From: Symbiodinium kawagutii
Lineage: Eukaryota > Sar > Dinophyceae > Suessiales > Symbiodiniaceae
Direction: 5' to 3'
Assembly: GCA_009767595.1 (NCBI GenBank)
Contig: VSDK01004528.1
Coordinates: 31,160 to 95,159 of the forward strand
DNA: 64,000 nt
The notes under the pieces were generated by a model. That model made no database searches and had not been told where the DNA came from. It saw only the letters and a list, made by a program, of their open reading frames with translations. Made by a program: the position numbers and the translations under genes. Below, piece by piece: positions 14,301-29,300 of the stretch; the stretch's first letter is position 1, and every line of letters starts with the position of its first letter.

Positions 14301-17300
14301 AAGTTGCAGACCTCCGAAGAGGTCTTCACGTCCCAAATGCCGTCGCAGGCAATCTGTGCCAAGGATCAGGCTGACGGTGCGTGGGTGATCATCTGCATGA
14401 TTAAAGACTAGGTCTTCCTTGAAGATGCAGGCAACTGTCTGGTTGAAAGTAGCTGTTAACTTGAAGTGTGACATGTCAGCCGTGCGTCAGTGATCAAAAA
14501 CCGGCAACTCAAGCAACTTGTTTGGTAGGTAGATGTGGTTGGTGGCTGTAACCCCGTGGTCAACTAGTGGTTGATAATGGATAATAGTGCCTGATAATGG
14601 TCAATAATGGTTAGCAAATCATGATCGTTTACAAAAAACTATGTAAACAACCTTGTATATTGAATATGTCACACAACAAAGCAAGAGTCTGCAAACTGCC
14701 TACGTTCTCATGTTGTTTTGTCGAGTGTGCAAGCTGGCGCGACCCTAAGCGCACTTCATGTTCGAACCCACGAGTCCGCACCCGATCGGCCAGGCGTAAG
14801 GAGAGACTGTTTATCAGATGGATTTCCCAGCAAAAAATGGCTATGGGTCAATATTAACCAAACAATAATGGGGGATAATGGCCAACCAATAATAAGGAGA
14901 ACAATGGTGAATAGTAGGGGAACCAGGGGTACAGGGTTTTGACCCATAGTCAAATGTGATTCAGTAAGCATAAACCATTGTTCAATGTTGCTAGCCATCA
15001 GGTGGGCAAATTCTCCATAAACACCTAGAAGAATCATGGTGAAGAATCACTGCCACACGTATAAGAACCATAATGAGTCATGAAACAATGTGGTGACCAT
15101 TCTCACAGATTCCTCACCCATTGCCGTTGAGACGCCACTAGGAACTCATCATCCACATGTCGGGAATGATGAACGATTTCCGGTACAGCTGTCACCATCT
15201 GCTTCTCCTAAGATCCGATTCCGGCATGGGTGGAGATGGGTCACAGAAGTAGGTGAAGATTGAAACAGCTGAAGCCCTATGCTTCCAGTTTCCAGCCAAT
15301 AGTAGGTAAGCAGCTGGTTTCTATCCGCTGTAAGTGGGGTCGGTTACTTACTCTTTCATGGAGAATGATTTCGGTTGGCAAAGCACGTACCACAACAAGT
15401 TCAGGATGCTCATTGCCGTGACTCAATGGCCGTTGGGAATGACTTCCCCAGGAAGTGGCGGCTCGTCCTACAGGGATCCACGACTTGGGAAGGATCTCCC
15501 AGGGTATCGAACAGGTACCTTCCAGCGATCCATGTAGCAGCACTCGGGTGTCAGTGTTGACCATGTTGGCGTTCTCCAGAAGCGACCCATCCACAGAATC
15601 ACGCTCTAAGGGTCCGCTGTGATTGGAACAAATGGTGCTTTGTCAATGAACATGAATGACCTCATCGTCAATACTCTGGATCCCTTGAGGACCACCATCA
15701 TTCTGAGCATTGAAATAATCTTTGTCATTCTGTTGGTGATGAAAGAATTGGCCTGGCTGGAAGTACCCTGTTGTGGGTGATTGCCAATGTCGTACAGTGC
15801 TAGGTTGAACGCCTACTGATGCATTTGTACACACTGGTCGACAACTGAATGGTATGAAGCAATCAGCAGCACCAGCGCTGACAAAAAACGCTGAAACATT
15901 TGTTGGATGGTGTCCAATCATTTTCAAGGAACAGTGACCATCCTGAAGTATCACAGCCCTTTTTAGCAAGTCATCATCATCTTTAAATCTCATTCAGGAT
16001 CATTGACCATCGCAAACCAATACCAACCATTCTTAACCATCACTTAACCCTTAACTAGCCATCATTGACCATAATCTAGCCATCATTGATCACATGTAAC
16101 CTTTCTTAACCCAATAATTCACCATCATTAAGCATGACTAAGCATGATTAACCATCATCAACGATGATTAAGCCTTATTAACCATCATGAAGCATGACTG
16201 ACCATGGGGGTTGAACGTCCAGCATAGCATTTCCGCGAATCTCCAGCTTAGCTTGGCCCAAGACTCAGGTGGAAGTTGTCGGTTCATCTTGTACTGCAAA
16301 TCGCCTGAGCCAAAGTGCTTGTTTATTACCATAGTTTATCGTCCTTGGTTGAGAAACATGGAGATGAACATGTCTTTCCTCTTTTTTTCTGGCACTCTTG
16401 ATTCTGCTTCACTGTGATTAATGATGGTAACACATGGTCAATGAGTCATGGTAATGCTTGGCTATCCGTTCACCAAAACGGTCTGTTCATGGTCCTCCAT
16501 GGTGCGCTCACCAAATGATTGCCAACAATCATCAGGCTACAGCTGATCCTGGAATTAAAGAGATGTAACTGCTACCACTTGAACAGTGATTGATTCCCGG
16601 TGGCTAGCCAACAAAAACCAATCAGAATAGCGACATGCCTGCCAGCAGTTTCAAACAAATTTACCAAAGCGTTTTGTTGGGCAAAATCATCAGTAAAAAT
16701 TAGCCCAAAAACACGTACTGTATACATATAATACTGTTGAATTCAGTCCGTTCACAAAAGCAATGCCACGAATCAAAGCAGAAATCCCAACCGTATCCTG
16801 GCAAGTTCATGCTACATCTTGCCAAAAAGAAACATGTGGGTTACTTCCCAGGGTGCAAACCCGACCAAGAAAGCCGGTTTGCAGTCTGCAAAAAGTACAT
16901 TGCTAGTTGCTTTTAGCTATATAGTAGTTCCACATATTCACTTCACAGTGTTTGTGGTGAATTGTTTGATCTCATACATATTCATCAACGCAGCACAGGA
17001 CTCGCCGTAAAGAATATAGGGTTCCAAATATAGAGCGTACAAAACAGTGCAAATCCTCAAACATGGCCATATTCAATGACTCCCTCAAATCATGAAGCCA
17101 AGAACATCACATTCATGAACTTGCCACCTTTTGCAACGAAACCATGGCAATCTTTGTGGAGAAATCTGCACAATCTATGGCTACTACTCACATCAACCAG
17201 GTATCCCTTCCAACAGTTAAGCCCACCCGTTGCTGCTGTGCCTATTGCACGCGAGAGGCTGAGGTTTCCTGGGCTGCTTGGTGTACTCGTGAAATCCAGT

Positions 17301-20300
17301 ACCATGGTTGCTGGAAGATCGATGGCTATTTACTAGGGAGGGCACTTGCCAGGGGCTGGAGCATCACGAGCACTTACAACATATCGCAGCAAGCCCCATT
17401 CCCATCACAACTTCCACCAGAGACACAGGGTAAACCGACCATAACTTGAAAGCATGATGAACCAATGAAAGACGGGTGTGACTTGTGATTTCCGAGGGAA
17501 CTAACCAACAGCATGGATTTTAGACTCAACAGCATTTCACCTATCCGACCAACTACTAGCAGGCGGTCAAAGCATTGTAAACTGACTGTTTACTTTTGAT
17601 GGACAAATGACACTCTGGAAAAAACTCAAGGATGTACCGATGTTCAGCATCTTTAACCCAGTTTGAGGGCTACCTGGGGATCCCATCCCCCGAGGGGTTA
17701 CACCCCTTGTGATTGGTTGACAGCAAGCCAGTTTGGACACCAGTGATCCTAAGTCAATGGGCAATCTCACTGACTCTGCTGTGAAGCAAAGTATGACTTT
17801 TGCCACTTTGTCATCTTCTTGAAGGATCATTATGGTTTATCAATATTCCAATAACAAATATGGTGTTATTGATCATTGATTAACTCCAGCTATAAAATGG
17901 TTTGTTGATTATCTGTTAACGGGAGATTCATAAATCCATATCAATAAAAAATTCAATAAACCATCCCCAGTCTCACCAGCTCACTAGTTGTTCTGAGTTA
18001 TCCCTATGTGTGGCTCCCACCAATCAGCATTGCCATTTGTTTTTGTTCCTGTTATCAAGCATTGTCAACCCTTATCCAACATCATTTACCACTACGACTA
18101 CTGCTAGTGCTACTACTCCTACTACTCTTCAAGACCAATGGGCCATCTCTTGGCAACCAATCACCTACAATAGGTCAACTGTGATTGATAAAAAAAATGC
18201 TTTTGTTGACACTCATGCTGGTCAATTACACATTTAGGAACCATCATCAACCAATATTTTCCTACTAGGAACCACCACTACCCCGCCAACCATTCACCAT
18301 TACAGCTCATGATAACCTCTTATACTCTCATGAAACCTACGAACCAACCAAAATAACCTACTATCAACCTACCATATACCTACTACTAACCCACTATATC
18401 AACGGGTCCACAACAACACCTGACCCATCACCCAGCACCGTTGCCGTTCCCAGCGTCCATTGACTCTGTAGGTGGTGAAGTTCCCCCTGCGCACCGTCTG
18501 CACTTGGCCCCCTGCGGCTTCGATCCTCCGGGTTTCCTCAGCCGCAACCGCCCTGAACCGGGCACAGGGAACAGGTGAAGCTACCAGTTTGTCAAGCATC
18601 AGTTTGTTAAGCATTAGCTTGTTAAACATCACTTTGTTAAGCGTTAGCTTCTTAAGCATTAGCTTGTTAAGCATTAGCTTGTCAAGCATTGCTAAGCAGC
18701 TGGTGAAGTTTGCTATTCATCAGCTCGCTGAGTCCGAAGGATCAAGCACCAGCTTCCCCAGCAACATCAAAACAACAACCATTAACCAACATGGTGGTGA
18801 ACCACCGCAAAACAGTTCTTGTCGAAGTCCACATCTGTGATTTTTCATTGGTTTTCTCACCCAAATTCCTTTAGTAAAGCCATCCTTTTTCCACGAGATG
18901 GTGTGCCCCTAAATTTGAGCATTTTTGGTCCACACATCCACCAACAACTTGACAAACGTGATTGAAATGGCGGATTAATGGTTGATTGATGGTTGATTCA
19001 TGGTTGGTCACTGGCTGCATGCTGGCTGAATACGATTCTTTCTACCAGAACTGGCTCAACCTTTAAGAGTACTTGTGTTCACCAACACCGTTGTTTGGGC
19101 ACCACTGGCAACTGTCGTTCGCCCCGTCACCCTACAACAAGCCATGATTGCCGTCATCAATGTATTTAACCAATCATCATTCATTGCCCATCAGAAGGCC
19201 ATCATTAATCATTACCAACCGTTTTGAACCAGTACTACTTTAATACCCTTCACTTACTGCCGTTGACCAAACGCAAACTGTTGAGCACCTTCTCAGCCGA
19301 TAACACGACGTCATGTTGAAGGAACGAAATTGTTGCCCACTAGTTGCTTCGTAGGTTCAATCTTGTTAGCGACTATCGTCCCCTATGTTTCCAGTTGCCA
19401 GCCAATAGTAGGTAACCAGTTGCTTTCTACCAGCTATTGAAACTGGGGTTGGTTGCCTATTGTCGGCTGGTAACTGGAAGCGAAAAGGGTCATTGAGAGC
19501 TAGTAATCGACATTATTTACGATCATCAACCATGATTACCAATCATTTTTTGCCATTGTTACCCCTCAAAATAACCCTTGTAGAATAATTTGTTGAACAT
19601 TTAACAAGAATTATTATGATCATCAGCCGTGATTGCCCATCAAAATCAATTTTCAATGAGCTGCGAAAGCAGCATCAAATGACCATCCGGAAACCATGAA
19701 TTAAGTATCAGGTCCCTATCAATGAAACATCATTCAACCCTTACGTGACCACCAATTTACTATTAACAAACTACAGCAATGTTAGACATCAATGGACCGT
19801 GTCATCAACACCCTCCCACTCCATTCCTCCACTGCCGCGTTGTTGCCCGAGAGCCGTCTCAAGGTTGGGTTTGTGATCGATGGACAATGCAATGGGACGA
19901 CCCCGGCGGCATAAAACAGCGCGAGAGTCGCCTAGAGCGTGACAAGTGAGATCAAGTGGGGTGCGTGGGGGAAACGATGATGAATCTAAGTGATTGTTTT
20001 CAAATGCTGACAATCCACGGTTAGTGTGGTTGGTACAACAGTGAACAATGCTGAACAATGCATGTTTGAAAAGATTTAGCCATGGCCAGTCCTGAATGCT
20101 ATGAGTCATGGTTTCTCATCATTCAGGTTGGTCAGCCAAATTTGAATCATCATTGAAGCTGCTTGATCATTCTTGGCCAGCAATCACACCGTGGAACGCG
20201 CTGCAGCCAATCTATTTGAGCGCAACCAAATAATCAAATCCACGCCAAGTCAATTTTTTCACCCTTGCGGGGCACTTGTAGTGAATTGGCATCCAAGCAT

Positions 20301-23300
20301 CCAAACATGATAGCTCGACATGTTGAGTCATGAGGTGATAGCTTACCCAACTGGAAAGTGACACAGTAGGAAGCCTGGAATGTCAGGACCACCACTTAGC
20401 TTGGCGATAGATTTGTCGTCCACGGTGGTACCTACGAACCATCCAACATTGGCAATTATTACCAGCAATTTGTGGACAAACCCGAATCAACAAGCAGAAA
20501 TGATTGTAGTAGTGTCTTTGACCATTCATAATGTTCTTATTGATTAGGGTTTTTGACCAATCATCATGTGCTGATCAATCATGATCAGTGTTCTTATTGA
20601 CAATCATTATGAGTGTTTTTACTGATGACGAACCACTCCAATGACCACTATTCTACTCACTTCCAACAACCAATTTTCGTCCAACTACCACCTGCCAGCA
20701 CCGGCACGATGCGCCATGCGCTTTCTCCCCACCTGCGTTGGCACAAATGATCTTCTCCGGCGTTACGAGGACCACCACGGCAGTGCACCCCACACTGTTG
20801 GCGAGATCGGCGCTCTCCGCAGCGTTCATCCGCTGAAGCCTCGGCATTGCAGCTACAGCTACGAAACATGGGCGGCGTGTGGATCTTGGGAGGTCCCAGC
20901 TGTTTCAACCAGTTTCGTCCGCATAAGATCAGCCACTGATGGATTGATTTTGTGCCAGTGGTGCTTTTCATGGCAGTGCTTGAGATCAAGCCGCGGCTGA
21001 ATTTTACTTTTGTTGTTGCTATAGGCACGGCCTGAGGTAGCTTCTCAGGTGCACTATCACATTACCCTATGCTTCCACTTACCATTTTAGTAGGTAAGCA
21101 ACCCCAAACAACGAGCTGGTAGAAACTAGCTGGTTGCCTACTATAGTTGTAACTGGAAGCATAGGGTTATGTAAATTTAACATAATTTAACCAATCACTG
21201 CGATTCCCAACTGTTGCTCACCAGTCTCAAGTGTCGTCAACCAATGTTGTTTATCATTGCTAATTACCCGTTGGCAAACCAACCTGGAAGCTAAGAACAT
21301 GCAGTTTGATCGGGTAAACTAGCCATTTCTATGGTGGATTTTCCTCGTAACCAGCCAAGGGACTGCCAAACGGATGTTACCAATCTCAAACATTGGCAAT
21401 GCCGAGATCTAGGGCCGTTTCCGTCGCAACCACCGTGGTTTCAATTCGTAGCCCAGGTGGAAGGAACCGTTTTTTCTCCTGCACATCACTCGCACCTGGG
21501 TCCTTTTGGTGGTTCTCATAACCATGTGCTCAGTACTGCTTGGGGGTTGAACCAGCCCCATGTTCAATATTAATGAAGCAACCAATTGGTCAATGATTCA
21601 ATGATTACTAGGGAAAATAAACAATGTCAATTAAACCACCAACAGATTAGATATCATAAGAACCCGCAACTGCCAGCCCGCAACACCCAATGATAATCAG
21701 AGCCAACCGCAAGGGCCGAGAGGCATCATCATCTTCATGAGAATGCCTTCGGCGTCCTTCAGGAAGAAAAGGGACTTGCTTTGACTTCATGAGCACATAG
21801 TGATTCTAAGGTGATAAGAGCAAAGGGATCAACTTGAAGAAAATGAACAACTCCACATGTTGAGGTTGGTGAATCGGGATCCCAAAGTAGATGATGACAA
21901 ATTCTACTCTATGAACGATTTAGTACATTCTAACCCCCTACAATCCTCAGCTGACATGAGTTTAGGGCCCCCGCTCAATGTCTCTTGCGTCATGGGGTTT
22001 TTGGACCTCAAATGGTCAAAAATCATGGGAAGGATACGCATAGTTGGTTTGTTTTCCTCGCGATTGGCCAGCGGTTTTCAATCTGTGGAATCGATCCTGT
22101 CCATCTGAGCCATGTTTTTCCAGCCTTTTGTCAGAGACGAACCATTTTGGGCCAGTGAAATTGGAGGTCCTTCCGCCGGGTGCTGTGTTTCTTGGTTCAC
22201 TATTTCGGGGACCCACTTTTGATCACTAGGTGCACCTGCAAATAAACAAATACTGGTTTCTTATTGGGATCTCAAAGTTACGAGTTATGCTTGGCTTATT
22301 AGTAACCGTTGTGACCGATGATTTATCTGCGATGATAATTGGGGCTACCCCTATGAGTTGAGAAAGCACCCAATCATCAACTGCACTTCTTGTGGTCGTA
22401 GCAGCTCCGTTGCAGTCCTCTTTTGTAAGTGTGCCTCTGGAACGGGCAAGTGCCATATCCTCAGCGCAACACTTCCTTCTTGGGACTGGGCGGTTCGTAA
22501 TGTAAATCGATCAAGTGGTGGTTTCTTCAAAATAGGGGACCCCCAACAACTCGTTGGTTTATTATTTATCACTATAGATGGCTAATAAAGGATGATTTGG
22601 AGGTCCCCCTATTTTGAGAAACCACCAAGTTAATAGGAATCGCAATGGAGGCGTTTTGGCACACACAAACACAAACACACCCACCAACAAGTTCAGAGGA
22701 ATTTCCTCACAAATAACCCACTCTTGTAGCAACATGTAGCAATCAACCTCCCACGATGTAGTATCCTACACCCCCTTGTGGCTCTACATGATCGAATCAC
22801 CCTGCAAAAAAGATTCTGGTCTGTGCCTGACATGCTCATCCTACCGAGCTGAAATGTTGGTGATCTTCAAAACTGGCAATGCTTAGATGGGTTTGTCTAT
22901 CAATGGTGGTACCTGACCATCCCTGCTTAGACGGAAAGCACCTGTGACTTGGGGGCCATTTTTGGACATCTCGAGCCATGCTTGGAAGTAAAATCACAGC
23001 ATTTTCGAAGCTTCAAACATTAAGTAGTTGTTTGAGTGGGTTCGGCTCCCTGAGTAAAAACATGAGATCTTGCATGATGTTGTTTCAAAATTCAACCATC
23101 GCTCCCCAGGAAAAAGCTAACTGGACAATCGTCCGCTGCTGTTGATCAAACACCATCAAACCCCACCACCAGTGATTCGAGAACCTGAATGATGGCATGG
23201 TTCATCCTCAGGGGTGCCCCGTTCTTGTGCATCAAGAGTGTTCTTGGTTGATAGTTGGTCTACCTACTCCACTCACATTTCCTGGGGGCTGGGGACCCCA

Positions 23301-26300
23301 GGGGCCAGTATTCTTTGGGTCACTTGGGGCCCCAAGTTGGGAAGCTCACTGCAATGCTTCCGTTCTGTAAAGAGGGATTCGAACCTCATGAGGAATTATA
23401 ATCCCGGGTACGAACAGTGATCTGACAGTCATAGCACCCACTGCTCCTAGTATTTTATTCTTCTATTCTGTCATAATTGAATAGCTCATAACCTGTACCA
23501 TATGATATAGTCTATATAATCTCAAACTGACAACCAATATCATCTATTATGCACATGGCTTACCTAACATGGGCCGGTGTAGTCCCTGGTCTTTTGCTCG
23601 GCATCCCTATGGTAATCGATGTCCCAGCCCACGCTACAACAAGCGCATGGTGGGCCACAGCCAAGGAGCACCAAAGAATCACCAGAAAGCAGCAACCGGA
23701 AGCTGCACTTAGAGAGTTTTTCATGCGCCCAAGACACATCTTTGATGGAACTCTGAAGGTCTTCTACGGGAACTCCTGCTTGCCCATCGCTTCCCGTCTC
23801 CTGGTTGCCTCAACTGCTTCGATCGTCGAGCTACTCAATCAGAGTGTGGCCCTCAACAAAAAATCAAATAGCTAGGGACTCTCACTATTCCATCATGTGT
23901 GTGCTCCTCAAATTAGGGGAACCCCCCAAATCATCCATGAATAATCATGTTTAACAATAAACCAACATGAATTACCAACCATTTTTGGGGTACTGTCCCC
24001 ATGGTTTAACCATGATGTGGGTAATAGATCTTGCGTCTTGGTGCATGGATCAAACTTTGGATCTTCCAACTGCATGCCGCACCAACGGATTCTTGGCTGA
24101 TGTGCTATGCTCAACGGTGATGAAATGAACCAAACTTCAATCTATCAGGTTTTTCACATATCTCAGAAATCATCGCATTTTGCCACCCAAGATGCTGAAC
24201 CAACCCCTGGGCAACTGCCCAACCACTGCAACCACTGGCCCCACCACGGCGCCCCTGGTAGGGTAGCCCTGGTAGCCCCACCCGCTGTGGAAGTCGCCTC
24301 AGCCGCGGGGCGCNNNNNNNNNNCACAAACTCGTCAGGGAACCCGGGCTGCCGCAGCATCTCCTTGGAGCGTTACAACGGTGGCCGCTGGCGCTGGTGGC
24401 CCTGGTGGCCCTGGTGGTGCTGGTGCTGCTGGTGGTGGTGGTGGTGGTGGTGGTGGTGGTGGTGGTGGATGTTTTTTTTCGATTTGTCTTTGTTCTGGTG
24501 GTTGTTCGCAATTCAGCTCCACAACTCGAGAATCACGCGTGCAACAATGGTGGCTATCACCATGCTTACATTTACCGCCGTGGGATGATCCTCGATTCAT
24601 CAACCCCTCGTTGATTCGTAGGGGCCTTGGTTTCCTATTAAAAATAGAACCACCAATCAATAAACCAATGGAATTGAGCTTCATCCGCGTTAAACATTAC
24701 CAGTCACTAAGCCCAATCCGTGGTCCGCATGGTCAGCAGCTCCCACCATCCCGGAGCATCGCTTGGGTCGTTGTCCCGCCGTCCAAGGCGCATCGATCCG
24801 GGGAAACGCCGCTCGCAGTGCAGCAAACAGATCCTCGGTTGCTACATAAGGTGGTGGAACCCCTGGCGCGACAGGTTGGCATTGGAATAAGATGTGGATA
24901 TGGGTCATTATTAACCATCAATAATGATTGGTGGATTATAAGCAACAATATAGGGAAAACAATGGAACCCTTGGGAACCCTTGCGTTGGAATAAAATGCG
25001 TCTTTGAGGATAAACAGCGGTTGTAATAAACAATTCAATGACTTGCAGTAGAATAAACAATAAGATTTTCAATGACAAAAAGACGGGGTAGTAATAAACA
25101 GTTCAATAGGGTATCTACTAGCTAGCTATGGGTCAAAACTAGCCAGCCAACCAGTGGGGGACTGCTGAGCTACTGAGCTACACACAAATGTTTACAAATA
25201 AAGATTCATGTTTTCCATGTTTTTTTCAGGGGTACTGAACTACTGAACAAATGGTTTTCCTTTTTGTGCGGTGCAACTACTAAACTGTTGAAGATGGGAA
25301 GGAACCAATTAGGTATGGTACGTTCAGATAAAAGTGGTCGTTGATGTGACAAGTCAAATTGACCTATTTATCAATAATGATAATCAACAGCTTATCAGTC
25401 ATATGTGTATGTATATATACATATATATCACATGAACTCGTCAGCAATGAGATAGTATTCAATACTATTGAGCCTGACCTACCAGAAGCTGCAGCTGACA
25501 TTTCTTTCATCAGCAACCATATAGTGGCTGTGGCTAGAACCGGGCCATTTAATCGAAATATCATCAAGCATCATCACCTGTCATCATAATTTAACGCAAT
25601 TCACCATCATGGCCAATGATGGATAATGAACAGCTTGATGATATGGTAGGGATAGGTAACACGTCAATCAAATACAAATAATCATTGTCTATGAAGCGTC
25701 AATGATGATCAGTGATGGTTTCTGGCGCTTACTATTGATTCCTTTTGATGGTTGATACTGGTTTGTATCCTCACACAACTGGTTAATACCATTTTGATGG
25801 TTGATATTAGCCAGTGGTTGATACTGGTTAAACCCTAGTGGTTCACTTTTTTACGCAAGGGTTTAACAAGTATTATACTCAATAGTGTCTCAAACTTGAT
25901 GGTTGATACTGATGATTAACTATGGCTAACTCATGGTTGATATTTAATTTTGATACTGAACTGGTTGGTGGTCTCAACCACTATGAAACAAATAGGCAAT
26001 CAACCAACCGTTTGTTAATACAAGGGAAAGCAGACGATTTTAAAACCATCAACCAGTAGTTGTTGAACCATTTTTGTTGGTTATCATCCCCTTTGGACCA
26101 CTATAACCCCCTCCAAAAAATGCAAATCAAACCACCGACCGCTCAAGTTTGCACGAACCCTACTGCTTAATACCATTTTGACACTAGATACTAGCCAGTG
26201 GTCATATAATGTTGGTTAAACCCCAGCAGTTCCTATTCCTGGTTGATACCTGTCATGAGCCCTTCACCTTTGGCTATCATCCCCTTTGAACCACTATAAT

Positions 26301-29300
26301 CCCCTCTAAGAAATGTCAATCAAACCACCAAGCACTTCATTTTGTCAATCAAACCCTCCAGCCAACCCCCATGGGGCTGTGGGTCAGTTCACCCTTAGTC
26401 CCCCTGGTTCCCCATCATCAACCAGGCTGTTTTCCCGATAGTTTGTTGGGTATCAACCACCATGAAATTGGTTGGTTGAGTGCTTGACCCACAGCCACGC
26501 CGCCACGGTTCCTGCGACCTTCGCGTGAAGCTCAGGATTTCATTGGGCATGTGATGCTCGCAGAAGGCCGCCACCTCCCGGCCGCCGTGTCCGTCGAAGA
26601 CGGCGTACATGCCTCAAGGGGCGACACGAAGGTGGCGATGAATCAATTCAAAATCATGGCGGCGAGTATTTCAGCAATTGTTGACTAATTAGAATTAACA
26701 ATCAATCAACTGATTAATTGATTAATCAATTAATTAATTACTTCATTAATTGATTGATACTTTATTAATGAATTAATGAAGACAAAACTATCAATAATGA
26801 TTGCTCAAATAATCGATCATATTCCAGGTTCATGAGTGTAAGTATCAGTCAACAATAATCAGTCACTGATGAACATCAACCACTATATTCAACAATCATC
26901 ACAACCACTATATTCAACAATCAGCACTTAGGTAGTTAGGGGGGTCTATTTGCAAGCATCCATCAACGATAGTCGCGACTTTTGTATTACGAGTTATTAG
27001 ATAGGTTGGGGATTGACTCTGGTAAGCATGAATAAGGTTTGCTATCTAATCAGCTACATGCTGCATGTTTACTAATGAACCCAAACTCAACCACGTGAAA
27101 GCATATAGTGTGGCTACTTTCCAGTAAACATCAATCAACGATAATCAGTCAATGATACACTGATACACATCAACCACAACATTCAACATCAATCAGTCAG
27201 TGATCAACGTCAAATTAAACTAGCATCAACCACTATATCCCCTATATCTACTTCTACTAGTTGGTGATTGAGTTTTGATTTCCACCATCAATCGCCTTAG
27301 AGTCAACCATTGTGTCATGCTCAAGCAAGCAAAATCGAGACTGATGCACCAAGCATCTGTCCTAAATGCGAAGCATTCGATTCGCACCCCCCCCCCACAG
27401 CTGCTGATAGACTTTCAGGTTGCACTGACAATCATATCTAATCACAGCTCAATCAACGAGCTTCACAACATACTCAGTCAGCTCCTCACTTTCGTAACAC
27501 CAGCACTACTTTGACCAACTTAGGTAGTGTTGGATATCGGTGGTCATCATCTCTATGCTTAAGTTTCAAGCATCAAAAGTACTCATCAATTTCTGGATCC
27601 AAGATCAGTAACCATTGGATATCGATGAATTCTTCAAGTTCAACCCCTATCCAAGGATTTACCCGGGCTCTTTGGCTCACTTGGTCTCAATTTACCAGTT
27701 GGGCAACCTGAGAATCATGCCCAAGAGCTCCCAAGTTCTCCATTGTCAACAATTCGTTGCGTATGATCAACGTATGGTGGGGCTTATCATCAAGAAATGG
27801 AGAAAGTTGCCATCATCGACTACTTTCTGGTTGTCCTTGTTGTTAAGCAGTTGAGACAATGTTTCATCATATCCGATTCATTCCATATGGTTAATCCATA
27901 TATGGTTGCTCCTATATGTTTCACTCATTTGTTGCGAACCAGCGATCATATCGATTGATATTCCCCAGTGATTAACCCTTACCGTTCATACATAGGTTTG
28001 GGTGGGCTATCTCTTGGCTTAATCATGATGGGTGGCCCCCGTGGGTATATTTCCCTCGTGCCAAAATCTAAAATGTTGGAGTAATCCAAGTATGACCCCC
28101 GACCCCATAGGCGCCACTACATCCACAACTTCTATAATTCATCCCCCGACTTACGATGGTGATATCCCACTTGTGGTTTGATCCCAACTCATTGGTTCAA
28201 TTTAAAACGAAACCATAAACCCAATGTCATTCTCTAATAGTTTATCGTTCATCATCCACAGGTCCAAAAGTCTCCACGACTCTACAGTTTCCGGATTGGA
28301 GAATTCATCGATGGTACCTATAAACTATATCCCCAACCACATCCCCCACTACATCTCCAACTACATCCAACCATCCATTACTATGTGGGGGTCTGTTTAA
28401 AAAATATCCTACATATACTTCAGATATACTGTATACATACTATAGATATACTATAGATCCATATACCACATGTTAATTATGGATTTCTTAGACATATACT
28501 ATATACATACTATAGATATACTATAAATTCATATATACCACATGTTAATTCATATACCATATCATGTTAATCATGGATTTCTATCGTCCCAAGGCTTCAT
28601 CCCACCTCCCACGATCCTCCGCCCAGGCACCGACGCCCTGCAGGTGGTGCCCCAGATCCGGCAGCGTCACATGGGCGTCCTCCATGGACACGCGCCAGCC
28701 CTGCATGCCGGTGCTGGCCCAGGTGACGCCGGGGCCGCTGCCCACAGCCGTGTCCTTGTCCTGGAAGGAAGTCATGGGGGGAAGTCATGGGGGAAGTCAT
28801 GGGGGAAGTCATGGGGTTGTGAGGGTTGATGTCATGGGGGAAGTCATGGGATTATGAAGGTTGATTGATTGAGATTCCTGGTGGCTCAGGGTGGTTGATT
28901 GTGGTTATAATGGTGATTGATGATGGTGGTTGTAATGGTGATGGTTGATGATTGCATGATGGATAGAAAGTGACTGCATTTTGTGTTTTGGATGGTTATT
29001 TCACGGCTCATCCATCATGGCTTGTGAAAATATTGATCATCCTACGTAGTAATAGTGTTTGGCCAAAGGTAGTGGAACGGCGAAGTTGATGCTTTGGTGT
29101 GTTGAATAACCTGCCACATCAATCATGTGCATATTTCAACAGGAGAAACTAATTGCAAGATACGACATGTGGTGACCTTCTTTGACGTGAGATGTGAATT
29201 ACTGGTTTGACAACTTGCGTCACAGTGCACCTGCCAAGTCATGAACCACTCCATCCCGCAAATCCGGCACCCTTCACGGTGTACCCCTGAAATCTGCGGC

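Noticed and set aside
23360-23420. tRNA-like T-arm (ggattcgaacc, minus-strand ggttcgaatcc)
   Set aside because: The T stem pairs poorly and no acceptor, D or anticodon arm can be placed around it.
24107-24994. 295-codon + strand ORF across the N gap
   Set aside because: It runs through the gap and the (GGT)n microsatellite; the minus-strand PP2C exons 4 and 5 explain the conserved parts.
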